The translations under genes and the position numbers were made by a program. The notes under the pieces are model-generated. The model was not told where the DNA came from, did not search any database, and was given only the letters and a program-made list of their open reading frames with translations. A DNA stretch of 64,000 bases from Shimia sediminis (GTDB lineage: Bacteria; Pseudomonadota; Alphaproteobacteria; Rhodobacterales; Rhodobacteraceae): assembly GCF_003990645.1 (NCBI RefSeq), contig NZ_RYZK01000001.1, forward strand, positions 496,001-560,000, written 5' to 3'. Shown here piece after piece: positions 49,871 through 58,739 of this stretch (within the stretch, counting starts at the first letter, position 1; every line of letters begins with the position of its first letter).

Positions 49871-52800
49871 TTAGCTGCCCATCGACCACCAACCCTTGCG
49901 CTTCGGCTTGGGCGGGCTTGCGGGCACAGGCTCTGATACGGGCTCTGGCTCCGGTGCGGGGTCAGGTTCAGGCTCTGGCGCGACCTCCTCAGCCGCTTGC
50001 GCGGCGTCTTCGGTCACTTCCGGCGCGGCCTCTTCAACAGCGGCCTCGGCAGGCTCGGTGACAATCGTCTCTGCCACCTCAGGCGCGGCAGCCTCTGCCA
50101 CCGTCCCATTGACCTCGGCATCCGCGACCTCGGGCGCTGCGTCCTCTGCCGCTTCGGCTGGGGTCTCGCCCGCAGCCGTTTCTTCCACGACCTCGGCGTC
50201 CTCTACCTTGGCCTTGCGCCCGCGCGAGCGTGACCGGCGTGCGCGGGTCTTCTTGGGCTTTTCTTCCCCGTCGTCCGTTGCCTCCGCAGCAGCCTCAGCT
50301 TCACCTTCGGCGTCCGACGCCTCTTCCGTGGCCGCCTCGGCGTTTTCCTGTCCGTCTGCGGCCTGCCCTTCGGGGCCATTGCCGGATTTCCGCCGACGAC
50401 GCCGACGACGACGGCGCTTGGGCTTGCCCTCGCCATCCTCCTCCACGGTGTCCGACACCGGGGCCGAAGTCACAGCCTCTTCTGGCGCCGCGTCTTCCTC
50501 GTCCACCGCGTCCATGATCGACGTGTCCACCGAGACAACCGGCGCGCTCACCTCGGCCACCACGCGGGTCGCTGTCTTGAACTTCTCAATCGAGAAATCA
50601 GGCGAGATCAGGTGCACATCGCCCTCGATCCGCACCGACAAGCCATAGCGCGCTTCGATCTGCGCCACGTGCTCGCGTTTCTGGTTCATGATGTAGTTGG
50701 CAATCGCCACCGGACATTTCACCAGCACTTCGCGGCTGCGACGGCGGGTGCCTTCCTCTTCGATCTGACGCAGGATCGACAGCGCAAGGTTGTCGTCCGA
50801 GCGGATCAGACCGGTGCCATGACAGGCCGGACAGGGCTGAGTCGTGGCCTCGATCATGCCGGGGCGCAGACGTTGACGCGACATCTCCATCAGGCCAAAG
50901 CCCGAGATGCGCCCCACCTGAATGCGCGCGCGATCCGTTTTCAACCGATCCTTCATGCGCTTTTCAACAGCGGCGTTGTTCTTGCGCTCGTCCATGTCGA
51001 TGAAATCGATCACGATCAGACCGGCAAGGTCACGCAGACGCAACTGGCGCGCCACCTCTTCGGCGGCCTCCAGGTTGGTTTTCAGCGCGGTTTCCTCGAT
51101 CGAGCCTTCCTTGGTGGCGCGGCCAGAGTTGACGTCAATCGCCACCAGCGCTTCGGTCACGCCGATCACGATGTAGCCACCGGATTTCAGCTGCACCGTC
51201 GGGTTGAACATCGACGACAGGTAGCTTTCCACCTGGTAGCGCGCAAAGAGAGGCAGACCCTCTTCGTACTTCTTCACGTTCTTGGCGTGGGACGGCATGA
51301 TCATCTTCATGAAGTCCTTGGCGATGCGGTACCCGCGCTCGCCTTCGACAAACACTTCGTCGATCTCGCGGTTATAGAGATCGCGGATCGAGCGTTTGAT
51401 CAGGTCGCCTTCTTCGTAAATCTTCGCAGGCGCGATGGATTTCAGCGTCAGCTCACGAATCTGTTCCCACATCCGCTGCAGGTATTCATAGTCGCGCTTG
51501 ATCTCGGCCTTGGTGCGCTTGGCACCTGCGGTGCGCACGATCAGACCGGCCCCCTGCGGCACGTCGATCTCGTTTGCGATCTCTTTCAGCTTCTTGCGGT
51601 CGACCGCATTGGTGATCTTGCGGGAAATCCCGCCACCGCGTGCGGTGTTGGGCATCAGCACGCAATAGCGACCGGCCAACGACAGATAGGTGGTCAGAGC
51701 GGCCCCCTTGTTGCCGCGCTCTTCTTTCACAACCTGCACCAGCATGATCTGGCGCACCTTGATGACTTCCTGAATCTTGTAACGACGCGGACGCGGTTTG
51801 CGCGGCGGACGGATGTCCTCGCTGTCGTCTTCATCGGCCACGGATTCGATGGATTCATCCTTGGCCGAGGCTCTGGACCCCTTGGCCGCGGGCTCATCAT
51901 CCTCTTCATCCGGCGCTTCGGTGCCGTCATCCTCATCGGCCTCTGACGAGACCTCTTCGGCGCTGTCGGCTTTCACCGCGGCCTTGGCCTTGGTTCTGGT
52001 GCGCCGGGTCTTTTTGACCACCGGAGCAGCCTCGGCCACCTCTTCAGCCGCCTCCTCAGCAGCCTCTTCCGCGGGCGCTTCGTCTGTGGCCGCTTCTACA
52101 GGCGCTTCGGCACCGGTCTCGGATCCGTCACTTTGCGTCTCTTCACCGGTTTCGGGATCCTTGGTGGCAACCGGGTCGTCGCCTTCGGTCTTGGCGGCCA
52201 TGGTCTTGCCGCCCTTGTCGTCCTTGGGGGCGTCCTCTGCGGTTTCAGCCGCTTCAGCCACCTCTTCCGGCGCAGCCTCGGCCTCAGCTTCAGCTTCTGC
52301 GACGGCCTCTTCTGCCGGGGCCTCTTCGGTCACCTCGGCCACAGGCTCTTCCGCGGTGTCCACGGCAGCTTCCGCGACGTCGCTTTCCTCGGCAGGCTCT
52401 TCGACCGGGGTTTCCTGCACCAGTTCCATGGGCGACAGGCCCTCGGTGGTGTCTTCGCCCAGATCGATGGTCTCCATCCCGTCGATCTGTACGGCGTCAT
52501 CCGTCGTCTCCATGGCTTCGACAGCCTCGGTCGCGGTAACATCCTTCTTGGTCTTTGTCCGAGACCGGCTGCGCGAGCGTGTGCGGGACGGCTTTTTCTT
52601 CTTGTCGTCCTCGTCGTCGTCGCGCGCCTTCATCGACTCGGCATAGGCGCGTTCTTCTTCCATCAGCGCTTCGCGGTCCGCGACCGGGATCTGATAGTAA
52701 TCGGGGTGAATTTCCGAGAACGCCAGGAACCCGTGCCGGTTCCCACCATAATCCACAAAGGCCGCCTGGAGCGAAGGCTCCACCCGGGTCACTTTGGCAA

Positions 52801-52930
52801 GATAGATGTTTCCGGCTAGCTGGCGTTTGTTTTCCGATTCAAAGTCGAATTCCTCGACCTTGTTTCCGTCGACCACCACAACACGGGTCTCTTCCGCGTG
52901 GGTGGCATCGATAAGCATTTTCTTTGGCAT
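49871..52930 (-). CDS. rne: Ribonuclease E with acidic insertion in the S1 domain
   Basis: RNase E is the endonuclease of RNA decay and rRNA/tRNA processing. 1019 residues from MPKKMLIDATHAEE; an ATG five codons earlier is less typical. The S1 domain starts near 38 and is interrupted at about 95-385 by a low-complexity Glu/Ala/Lys-rich insertion, then resumes with KVRQIMLVQVVKEERGNKG. The catalytic DNase I-like part includes VAIDVNSG and IDFIDMD. The Zn-link is CPACHG. The C-terminal half is disordered with an Arg block and ends KRKGWWSMGS; a GWW near the end is the known PNPase-binding element in Caulobacter RNase E. Its 5' region contains a GAGGGCCGC hairpin (53031-53049). Confidence 0.96.
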   Translation of the reverse strand: MPKKMLIDATHAEETRVVVVDGNKVEEFDFESENKRQLAGNIYLAKVTRVEPSLQAAFVDYGGNRHGFLAFSEIHPDYYQIPVADREALMEEERAYAESMKARDDDEDDKKKKPSRTRSRSRSRTKTKKDVTATEAVEAMETTDDAVQIDGMETIDLGEDTTEGLSPMELVQETPVEEPAEESDVAEAAVDTAEEPVAEVTEEAPAEEAVAEAEAEAEAAPEEVAEAAETAEDAPKDDKGGKTMAAKTEGDDPVATKDPETGEETQSDGSETGAEAPVEAATDEAPAEEAAEEAAEEVAEAAPVVKKTRRTRTKAKAAVKADSAEEVSSEADEDDGTEAPDEEDDEPAAKGSRASAKDESIESVADEDDSEDIRPPRKPRPRRYKIQEVIKVRQIMLVQVVKEERGNKGAALTTYLSLAGRYCVLMPNTARGGGISRKITNAVDRKKLKEIANEIDVPQGAGLIVRTAGAKRTKAEIKRDYEYLQRMWEQIRELTLKSIAPAKIYEEGDLIKRSIRDLYNREIDEVFVEGERGYRIAKDFMKMIMPSHAKNVKKYEEGLPLFARYQVESYLSSMFNPTVQLKSGGYIVIGVTEALVAIDVNSGRATKEGSIEETALKTNLEAAEEVARQLRLRDLAGLIVIDFIDMDERKNNAAVEKRMKDRLKTDRARIQVGRISGFGLMEMSRQRLRPGMIEATTQPCPACHGTGLIRSDDNLALSILRQIEEEGTRRRSREVLVKCPVAIANYIMNQKREHVAQIEARYGLSVRIEGDVHLISPDFSIEKFKTATRVVAEVSAPVVSVDTSIMDAVDEEDAAPEEAVTSAPVSDTVEEDGEGKPKRRRRRRRRRKSGNGPEGQAADGQENAEAATEEASDAEGEAEAAAEATDDGEEKPKKTRARRSRSRGRKAKVEDAEVVEETAAGETPAEAAEDAAPEVADAEVNGTVAEAAAPEVAETIVTEPAEAAVEEAAPEVTEDAAQAAEEVAPEPEPDPAPEPEPVSEPVPASPPKPKRKGWWSMGS

Positions 52931-53452
52931 GTTGTCCGTTTGCACCCGCGCAATCGGCCGCGCCCCGGTGGGGCGTTGAGGGTGGATCGTGTTGGGTGTC
53001 TTGTCTGGGCGACGTCAGGCGCGCGGCCAAGAGGGCCGCTTGCGGCCTCTGCTCGGTCTATCAATACACTCGCGCGCTGCATCGCGTTTCTTCTCCGACG
53101 CTGGACCCTTATAGGCTCCGGCGCCTGTTATATGCCCTCCGCCGTGCGGATCGGGCGTCTCTCTACCCTTTCGAAAAAGGGCACAATCGGTCTGAGCGGG
53201 GCGTCTGGCGCATCTGGTGGCCGCGCGTCACGCTCAGCGAAACTCATGTCAGAGGTCCCAATGCGGGACTCTCCACCTTCCTAAATAAGACCACGTTGTG
53301 GATAATTACAATGGCAAAAGCCCGAACCATTCGAAAACGCATGGGAAATCTGCATGTTTTCCCGCCGCATGTTTTCTCGCGGGCGGCTCGATTGCCTTTG
53401 CGCACGCAGGTTTCTGCAGTAGCCTGACCCCAAACCACCCAAGGAACACCTC
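52931..53452. other. 522-nt regulatory region between rne and the cyclase gene
   Basis: No gene is supported here. It holds the leader of rne (minus strand) with a GC-rich hairpin at 53031-53049 and a smaller CCCTTT-AAGGG hairpin near 53168. RNase E leaders are often targets of autoregulation. Toward the cyclase gene there is an AT-rich part (53283-53345) and a direct repeat of GCATGTTTTC (53352 and 53367). Confidence 0.6.
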
Positions 53453-55336
53453 ATGGAGCGACGCCTGACCACCATTCTCGCGGCCGATATTGTCGGCTTT
53501 TCGCGGTTGGTTGGCAGAGATGAGGAAAAGACCCTCCGCCAAAGGCGTGCACATCTGACCGGGATCATCCAGCCGCTTCTCGAGACCCACAGCGGTCGCG
53601 TTGCCAATACCGCCGGCGACAGCCTCTTGGTGGAATTTGCCAGCACCGTCGCGGCCTTGCGCTTTGCCCTGGCGTTACAGACCCAGGTCGAGGCCGCCAA
53701 CGCGACCATACCGGAACCCGAGCAAATGCTCTACCGCATCGGCATCAACCTCGGCGACGTCGTGGCCGAGGGCGAAGATCTCTTGGGCGATGGCGTCAAT
53801 ATCGCCGCCCGACTCGAGGCGCTGGCACCCACAGGGGGCATATTGATCAGCCGCTCGGTGCGCGATCAGGCCCGCGACAGGATGGCGCTTGATCTGAACG
53901 ACCTTGGCGAGATCACGGTCAAGAACATCGCCCGCCCGGTGCACACCTTTCAGGTTGTCCGCACGGGCGAGGCGCGCATGTCGCCCCCCCGCACCCAAAA
54001 ACGCGCGCGCGGCCCCCGCGCTGCCCTTGCCATGGCCGCCGCTGTCGTGATCGGTGCAGGCGTCTGGTGGCAGATCAGCACACCGGACTTTGCCCCGGTT
54101 GATCCCGCGGCCATGTCCCTCAAACTGCCGGAACGTCCGTCCATCGCGGTTTTGCCCTTTACCAGCGTCACCGAGGATTCGACTGCAGCTTCGATTGGTA
54201 ACGCGCTGACAGAAAACATTATTTCCACATTGTCCCTCTCGCCGGACATGGTTGTGATGGGCCGCGCCACCAGCCTGGCCTACAAAGACCGGCAAATCTC
54301 TCCCCGCGACGTCGCACAAGAGCTTGGCGTGCGATATGTGCTCAGCGGCAGCGTTCTGAAGTCCGGGGAAAAGGCGCGGGTCACCGCAGAACTGTCCGAT
54401 GCCCTTCGCGGAGAACAGCTGTGGTCCATTCGGGAAGACGTCGAAATTGACGACCTCTTTGACGTTCAGGACCATATCGCCGAAAAACTGTTTCTCGAAC
54501 TGCAGGTGGCGCTCACGGTTGGTGAATCCGTGCGCACCATCGCCGCCCTGTCCGGGGATTTTGAGACCAGCGTGCGGGTGGTTCAGGGCCGCGATGCCTT
54601 TCAGCGGTTCAATCCAGAAGGCCATAACGAGGCCATTCGAATCTGGTCCCAAATCCTGACGGACAACCCCGATAGCCCCATGGGCCCCTATCTGCTGGCA
54701 TGGATTCCGTGGCAAAGGGTCATCATTGGCACGTCCGACAATATCGTTGCCGACCTTCAGAAAACCCGTGATATGGCCCAACAGGCCCTTGCCATGCAGG
54801 AATGGGGTGATCCCTATACGCTGATTGCGCTTGTAGAAAACGGCCTGGGCAACTTTGACGCCGCCAAGGCCGCAGCGGATCGCGCCCTGGAATTGTCTCC
54901 GGGCGGGGGCGATGTCAACGCCATCGGCGGCTTGGCGCTCTACAGCGCCGGTGAGGCCAAACGCGGACTGCAGCACATGTTGATGGGCATGCGGCTCGAG
55001 CCTGACTATCCCGAATGGCTTCCCGGCGCGCTCTACCCTGCGCTACTCGAAGATGGCCAGTACGACGAGGTGATCTCGCTGGCCCGCGCGGTTCTCAGCC
55101 GCGACATGCGGGATGCGCGGGCGCATTTTCAGGCCCACGGCGCGTTGATCGCCGCGCTTGTCTTCAAGGGCGAGGTGCAAGCCGCCCAATCAGCCCTGCG
55201 CGCGTTGCAGGACCAAAACCCGGACGTCACGATCAACGACCTCACCATTGGCCGAACACGGGAAAGGCCGCGCGCCTTCCATCAGGATCTGGTCAACGCC
55301 TACATCGCCGCGGGCGTCCCAAGCGCTGCGGACTGA
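53453..55336 (+). CDS. Class III adenylate/guanylate cyclase with TolB-like and TPR domains
   Basis: This 627-residue protein has an N-terminal cyclase homology domain (residues 1-170). Metal-binding Asp12 (ILAADIVGFS) and Asp56 (AGDSLLVEF) and transition-state Asn116 and Arg120 are present, so it could be active. The adenine-selecting Lys position is Asn52, so nucleotide choice is uncertain. One membrane helix spans 188-206. A TolB/FlgO-like segment (RPSIAVLPFTSV) starts near 228, and the C-terminal 250 residues look like TPR-type helices. The topology suggests a cytoplasmic cyclase with a periplasmic sensor. It stands alone. Confidence 0.88.
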   Translation: MERRLTTILAADIVGFSRLVGRDEEKTLRQRRAHLTGIIQPLLETHSGRVANTAGDSLLVEFASTVAALRFALALQTQVEAANATIPEPEQMLYRIGINLGDVVAEGEDLLGDGVNIAARLEALAPTGGILISRSVRDQARDRMALDLNDLGEITVKNIARPVHTFQVVRTGEARMSPPRTQKRARGPRAALAMAAAVVIGAGVWWQISTPDFAPVDPAAMSLKLPERPSIAVLPFTSVTEDSTAASIGNALTENIISTLSLSPDMVVMGRATSLAYKDRQISPRDVAQELGVRYVLSGSVLKSGEKARVTAELSDALRGEQLWSIREDVEIDDLFDVQDHIAEKLFLELQVALTVGESVRTIAALSGDFETSVRVVQGRDAFQRFNPEGHNEAIRIWSQILTDNPDSPMGPYLLAWIPWQRVIIGTSDNIVADLQKTRDMAQQALAMQEWGDPYTLIALVENGLGNFDAAKAAADRALELSPGGGDVNAIGGLALYSAGEAKRGLQHMLMGMRLEPDYPEWLPGALYPALLEDGQYDEVISLARAVLSRDMRDARAHFQAHGALIAALVFKGEVQAAQSALRALQDQNPDVTINDLTIGRTRERPRAFHQDLVNAYIAAGVPSAAD

Positions 55337-55518
55337 CACATCAGTATCGCGCCGTACTTCGCCGTACTGCCCCCCCGTGGGGGTCACCTCACGGCGTCCC
55401 CTGCCGCACCGTTTCAATCGTCTCTTCGAGCCGGTTTTCTGGCGTGCAGACACAGAGCCGGAAGACCGGGTTTCTCTTGAGGGTTTGTTAAGAAACACCC
55501 ACCCAAACGGACAGGTAT

Positions 55519-55568
55519 CCAAATTGTACAAAATGGAGAGTCCCCCCAAAAAAAGTTGTACAATTTGG
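55519..55568. repeat. 13-bp perfect inverted repeat with TTGTACAA half-palindromes
   Basis: CCAAATTGTACAA (55519-55531) and TTGTACAATTTGG (55556-55568) are exact inverted complements separated by 24 nt. Each arm contains the 8-bp palindrome TTGTACAA, so the pair can also be read as two operator-like sites 37 bp apart. It lies in the convergent gap between the cyclase gene and dctD. No T-run follows either arm closely, though A7 lies in the loop. Confidence 0.8.
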
Positions 55569-55598
55569 TCACTTTGCCGATTTGCGAGTTTGTTACCG

Positions 55599-56933
55599 TT
55601 ACAAATAGTCTGCCCGCTGCAACCCGTATTTTGCCATCTTTTCGTTCAGAGTCCGGCGCGGCAAACACAGCTCTTCCATGACGCTGGCAATCGACCCGCG
55701 ATGCCGTCGCATGGTGTTGTCGATAAGCATACGCTCAAAGGCTTCTACGTATTCTTTCAAGGGCTTACCCTCGGTTGTCATCACCGGCTGCATCTCTTCG
55801 TGGTCGTTCATCAAAAGCGAGGCAATGGTGCCCTCGCCGCGACGGCTCTGCAGCACGGCGCGTTCGGCTAAGTTGATGAGTTGCCTCACATTTCCCGGCC
55901 AGGGCGCCTGCAACAACTGCGCCGCCTCCTGCGCCGAAACCTTGGGTGCCTCGCAGCCATAATCGTCGGCAAACTGCTCTGAGAGACGGGTGAACAAGGT
56001 CAGAATATCCTCGCCCCGCTGGCGCAGCGGAGGCACCGTGATCCGCAAAGCCGCAAGGCGATAGAACAGGTCCGAACGCAACGCATCCTCGGCGGTGCGA
56101 TCCTGTTCCTGCAGGTTCGAAATCGCCACGATACGGGTTTCCGCAGGCGTGCCTTGTTCGTTGATAATATTAAGTAATTTGGCCTGCAGCGTGTCTGAAA
56201 GACTCTCCACATCCTCCAGCACCAGCGTGCCGCCACGGGCCTCTTCAATGGCCGGAAGCTGGCTGTCCTCGGGCAGCATGGGCCCAAACAAACGCCGCGC
56301 CAACGCCTCTTCTTCAAAGGCACCACAGCTCACCAGAACAAACTTTTTGCCCGCCCGGCTGCCCACCGCGTGCAGCGCATGTGCAACCAGCGTTTTGCCC
56401 GTCCCGGTCTCGCCATCAATCAGAACATGCCCATCCGCCTGCCCCAGATCCAAAATGTCTTCTTTCAGACGCTCCATCGCCGGGCTCGACCCGATCAGCT
56501 TTTTCATCAACTGCCCGCCATCCGACAATTCCCGCCGCAGCGCCCGCGCGTCCAAGGTCAGCCGCCGCGAGGTCGTCGCCTTCTTGGCCAACTGGCTCAT
56601 CCTATCGGGATTAAAGGGTTTTTCGAGGAAATCATACGCCCCAACCCGCATCGCTTCGACCGCCATCGGCACGTCACCGTGACCTGTAATCATGATCACC
56701 GGCAGCGCACTGTCGGACCCCATCAGCTTTTTCAAAAACTGCATCCCGTCCATTCCCGGCATGCGGATATCGGTGATGACAATGCCCGGATAATCCGGCC
56801 CCAACGCCTTAAGGGCGTCCTCGGCGCTGGCGAAAGTTTCTGTGTCATAGCCTGACAAGGCCAGCCACTGGCTGATCGATTGACGCATATCCTGTTCGTC
56901 ATCGACGATGGCGATTTTCATACCCTGAGCCAT
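55599..56933 (-). CDS. dctD: C4-dicarboxylate response regulator DctD lacking GAFTGA
   Basis: This 444-residue NtrC-family regulator pairs with DctB. The receiver domain has Asp55 (VITDIRMPG). The AAA+ domain has Walker A GETGTGKT at 174-181 and a Walker B region GGTLVLEDVESL. The C-terminal Fis-type helix-turn-helix includes RRTLNEKMAKYGL. The L1 loop that should carry GAFTGA after the LFG motif is replaced by LFGPMLPEDSQLP, so it probably cannot engage sigma-54 RNA polymerase in the usual way. The gene follows dctB by 6 nt. dctPQM transporter genes are not in the window. Confidence 0.85.
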   Translation of the reverse strand: MAQGMKIAIVDDEQDMRQSISQWLALSGYDTETFASAEDALKALGPDYPGIVITDIRMPGMDGMQFLKKLMGSDSALPVIMITGHGDVPMAVEAMRVGAYDFLEKPFNPDRMSQLAKKATTSRRLTLDARALRRELSDGGQLMKKLIGSSPAMERLKEDILDLGQADGHVLIDGETGTGKTLVAHALHAVGSRAGKKFVLVSCGAFEEEALARRLFGPMLPEDSQLPAIEEARGGTLVLEDVESLSDTLQAKLLNIINEQGTPAETRIVAISNLQEQDRTAEDALRSDLFYRLAALRITVPPLRQRGEDILTLFTRLSEQFADDYGCEAPKVSAQEAAQLLQAPWPGNVRQLINLAERAVLQSRRGEGTIASLLMNDHEEMQPVMTTEGKPLKEYVEAFERMLIDNTMRRHRGSIASVMEELCLPRRTLNEKMAKYGLQRADYL

Positions 56934-56939
56934 GTCCGT

Positions 56940-58703
56940 TTACTCCGCTGCCTCAATGTCTTCACTTAAGATAGGAAGCTGAACTTCGAATACAGCCCCC
57001 CTGCTTTGTCCGTTTCGCGCTGTAAGTCTGCCGCCTAAGTCACTGACAATACCCGAGGAAATCGCCAAGCCTAGCCCCACTCCGTCGCCGGGTTGCTTGG
57101 TGGTGAAAAAGGGTTCGAACAGGTCGTCGAGGTTTTCGATCCCCGGCCCGTTGTCACGCACTGTCAGCGTCGCAGTCTCGCCCGCCGCCAAGAGGATCTC
57201 GATCTCGGGATCCCGTTCACCTTTGATGGCGTCCAGACCATTGCGCAGAAGGTTGATAATCACCTGCTCAATGCGCATCCGGTCACCCATCACCCGCACC
57301 GGTTCGTCCGGAATGATACGGCTGATGCGAATGTGACCCTGCCGCAATTGCGGCTCCATCATCGCCAGAGCCGAGTTCAGAGCCTCGGCCATATTGACCG
57401 GATGGAAATCATCGCCACCCTTACGCGCATAAGACTTTAACTGTTTGGTAATCGCGCCCATCCGCTCGATCAGATCGTCGATGCGTTGAAATGACGAAAG
57501 CGCCTCATCAGGTCGATTGCGTCGGAGCAGCAAACGTGCCCCGGCCAGATAGGTCTTCATCGCTGCAAGCGGTTGATTCAATTCATGACTTACCGCGGCG
57601 GACATCTCACCCAAAGCGGCCAGTTTCGAGCTTTGCGCCAGCGATTGCTCGGCCACGGCGAGGCTTTGTTGCATGCGTTCACGTTCGGCAATTTCGCGCT
57701 GAAGCCGCAGGTTCAGGGCCCGCAAGCCTGCGCTTTCCCGCTGAAACAGCGCCATGCGCAGCGCGTTTTTCCGGGACAGCGCATAAAAGGCCACGGCCAA
57801 CAGCACGGCGAATCCCATGATTTCCAACGCCAAAACGGCGTTCACTTTTTCGCGGACACTGTTGTAGGTGGTGAACGAGGTCATGCGCCAACCGCGAAAC
57901 GGGATACGGGCATCTTCGCGCATCACGCCTTCGCCCTGGATATAGGCGTCCGCTGGCAATTGCGTCCAATCTGCGGTTGCCTGAATGGCGCGCTCAATCG
58001 CGCCCTCTGCGGGTTGCCGCGCCAGTGCAATGTCTTCCGTCAGGCCACGCCAGCGCGGTTCGGTTGCCAGGATGATCGTGCCCTGGCTGTCCGTGACAAA
58101 AACCGCATCCGATATTCCGGCCCAGGCGCGTTCAAACTTTTGCAGATCAACCTCAACCGCGATGACACCAATGACCTGCCCCTGAAAATCCAACCGGCGC
58201 GCATAGGTGAAATGAAAGTTTCCTGTATCCTGTTTTTGGCTGGAAAACACTGTCGCGTTAGACCGCAAGGCGCTGATAAAATATGCATTTGTGTGCTGAA
58301 GCGAGCCAATTTTGGTTCGATCCGTCGCAGCAACGGTGCGTCCGCCGGAATCCAAAAGCAGGATTGAGGCGGCCCCAATCTCTTCTACAAAGGAGATAAG
58401 CCGCGCCGTGGATTGGGAAAAGTCTCCGGACGTCAGCGCAGCGATCAACTGTGGGTCTTTTGCCAACAACTGCGGCACGATCGCATTGCGGCGCAATTCG
58501 GATTGCAGGTTGCCCGAGTAAAGCGCCAGCCGCAGTTCGGCCCGGTTGCGCGTGTTTTGCGTGAAGCGATCCGTGAGAAACGAGTTGGTGACCCAGATCG
58601 TCACCGCCGCCAGGGCCACAACAGCCGCCAAAGCCAGCCTCACACGCCAGTTGGCCCGGCGTGGGTGTTGTGTTTCATCCATGTGGAATGGCTCGCTCTC
58701 CAT
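56940..58703 (-). CDS. dctB: C4-dicarboxylate sensor kinase DctB
   Basis: This 587-residue membrane sensor has an N-terminal helix (about 23-42), a periplasmic double-PDC/CACHE region of about 240 residues, and a second helix near 290-310. The kinase core has HisKA SHELNQPLAAMKTYLAGA, the N-box NLLRNGLDAI and GVGLGLAIS. A coiled linker precedes the dimerisation domain. It phosphorylates DctD in response to C4-dicarboxylates, by family knowledge. A second ATG seven codons in is possible. Confidence 0.88.
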   Translation of the reverse strand: MESEPFHMDETQHPRRANWRVRLALAAVVALAAVTIWVTNSFLTDRFTQNTRNRAELRLALYSGNLQSELRRNAIVPQLLAKDPQLIAALTSGDFSQSTARLISFVEEIGAASILLLDSGGRTVAATDRTKIGSLQHTNAYFISALRSNATVFSSQKQDTGNFHFTYARRLDFQGQVIGVIAVEVDLQKFERAWAGISDAVFVTDSQGTIILATEPRWRGLTEDIALARQPAEGAIERAIQATADWTQLPADAYIQGEGVMREDARIPFRGWRMTSFTTYNSVREKVNAVLALEIMGFAVLLAVAFYALSRKNALRMALFQRESAGLRALNLRLQREIAERERMQQSLAVAEQSLAQSSKLAALGEMSAAVSHELNQPLAAMKTYLAGARLLLRRNRPDEALSSFQRIDDLIERMGAITKQLKSYARKGGDDFHPVNMAEALNSALAMMEPQLRQGHIRISRIIPDEPVRVMGDRMRIEQVIINLLRNGLDAIKGERDPEIEILLAAGETATLTVRDNGPGIENLDDLFEPFFTTKQPGDGVGLGLAISSGIVSDLGGRLTARNGQSRGAVFEVQLPILSEDIEAAE

Positions 58704-58739
58704 GGGCCGAGACTACTGGTCCCGGCACAGGGTCTCAAG

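Noticed and set aside
50612-51946. Long plus-strand open frame antisense to rne
   Set aside because: It mirrors the RNase E catalytic domain, which is conserved; the antisense protein has no recognisable domain.
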